Source of the DNA: Candidatus Gastranaerophilales bacterium
Lineage (GTDB): Bacteria > Cyanobacteriota > Vampirovibrionia > Gastranaerophilales > Gastranaerophilaceae
DNA: 46,246 bases
Assembly: GCA_947587615.1 (NCBI GenBank)
Contig: CANPYC010000016.1
Location: 1-46,246, forward strand
Direction of reading: 5' to 3'
Below, one piece after another: positions 45,997 to 46,246 of the stretch. The notes under the pieces are model-generated. The model saw only the letters and a list, made by a program, of their open reading frames with translations. It did not search any database and had not been told where the DNA came from. The translations under genes and the position numbers were made by a program. How positions within the stretch are numbered: position 1 is the first letter of the stretch; every line of letters starts with the position of its first letter.

Positions 45997-46079
45997 GGGC
46001 TATTAGCTCAGGTGCTCTTGGTGGGATTCCAGACAAACGGGTTAAGGTCGATAATCTATCAAAATTGAATAAAATTAAA
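45997..46079 (+). repeat. tRNA-Ile-like degenerate unit 1 (tandem)
   Basis: 83-bp unit opening with GGGCTATTAGCTCAGGTG, identical to the acceptor, position 8-9 and D-arm start of the tRNA-Ile at 46188. After this it diverges, keeping only a faint likeness to the anticodon 3' side (ACGGGTTAAGGTC against AGGGTGAGGTC). The 3' acceptor strand ATAGCCC and the T-arm are missing, so it is not a working tRNA. It is 94% identical (5 differences, no gaps) to unit 2. Confidence 0.75.
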
Positions 46080-46093
46080 CGCAAGTTATATGC

Positions 46094-46176
46094 GGGCTAT
46101 TAGCTCAGGTGGCCTGGGTGGGATTCCAGACAAACGGGTTAAGGTCAATAATCTATCAAAACTGAATAAAATTAAA
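46094..46176 (+). repeat. tRNA-Ile-like degenerate unit 2 (tandem)
   Basis: Second copy of the 83-bp unit, 97 bp after the first and 94 bp before the intact tRNA. It shares its first 20 bases with the tRNA-Ile. All differences from unit 1 are substitutions: three in the position of the D-loop/stem, two in the 3' part. Confidence 0.75.
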
Positions 46177-46187
46177 TAATGTATTAG

Positions 46188-46246
46188 GGGCTATTAGCTC
46201 AGGTGGCTAGAGCGCACCCCTGATAAGGGTGAGGTCCTTGGTTCGA
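46188..46246 (+). tRNA. tRNA-Ile (anticodon GAU), 3' end beyond the window
   Basis: Acceptor strand GGGCTAT (46188-46194), TA, D-stem GCTC/GAGC, anticodon stem CACCC/GGGTG (46215-46219/46227-46231) with the loop CTGATAA giving anticodon GAU (46222-46224), variable loop AGGTC, then T-stem CTTGG and loop TTCGA, where the window ends. The sequence is close to the cyanobacterial tRNA-Ile that usually lies between 16S and 23S rRNA. Here argS and the tRNA-like units precede it, so it is outside such an operon or at its start; what follows is not visible. Confidence 0.9.

Noticed and set aside
45997-46176. Two additional functional tRNA genes
   Set aside because: They share only the 5' part of tRNA-Ile; the 3' acceptor strand, T-arm and a usable anticodon stem-loop are absent.

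Overview
The window comes from an AT-rich, Gram-negative-type bacterium of the cyanobacterial lineage, most likely a non-photosynthetic Melainabacteria/Vampirovibrionia (for example the gut Gastranaerophilales). The main evidence is that the RNA polymerase beta' subunit is split into rpoC1 and rpoC2, with a huge insertion in the RpoC2 trigger loop, as in cyanobacteria. A VKOR-thioredoxin fusion and a tRNA-Ile close to cyanobacterial forms agree with this. No photosynthesis genes are present. The taxonomic placement is inference.

Layout. (1) 1-8.9 kb, all minus strand: the 5' end of an unknown gene, an exported trehalose-synthase-like GH13 enzyme, and three genes without signal peptides: a LysM-LysM-amidase, a beta-repeat protein with an acidic tail, and a 1298-residue protein with EF-hand-like, glycine-rich, ADP-ribosyltransferase-like, FHA and degenerate Fic-like parts. 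(2) 9-13.2 kb: a membrane-anchored peptide-binding protein (minus), then rmlD and manC nucleotide-sugar genes (plus). (3) 13.2-24.7 kb: a divergent mutS and the rpoB-rpoC1-rpoC2 operon with a near-consensus promoter and a strong 3' hairpin. (4) 24.8-28 kb: a VKOR-DsbA fusion with queH, and a calpain-like cysteine protease. (5) 28-41.2 kb, envelope block: a TonB-ExbB-ExbD-ExbD-AsmA-like-DnaJ-like run, two small exported proteins, and a divergent second AsmA-like giant. (6) 41.2-43.2 kb: nifU-nifS for Fe-S assembly. (7) 43.3-46.2 kb: two uncharacterised genes, argS, two tandem tRNA-Ile-like degenerate units, and a tRNA-Ile(GAU) cut by the window edge.

The most unusual signals are these. First, two near-perfect matches to the cyanobacterial HLR1 element (paired TTTACA with a 10-bp period), plus one weaker match, lie 68-85 bp upstream of three of the four signal-peptide-less, effector-like genes. 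Second, there is the ART/FHA/Fic-like protein itself. Third, 94%-identical 83-bp units built on the 5' part of tRNA-Ile stand in tandem before the real tRNA. Fourth, several genes have no Shine-Dalgarno but a -10-like hexamer 6-7 nt before the ATG, suggesting leaderless mRNAs.

Most other genes are housekeeping or envelope genes with clear family motifs. Functions are read from motifs by eye; no database search or structure prediction was run.
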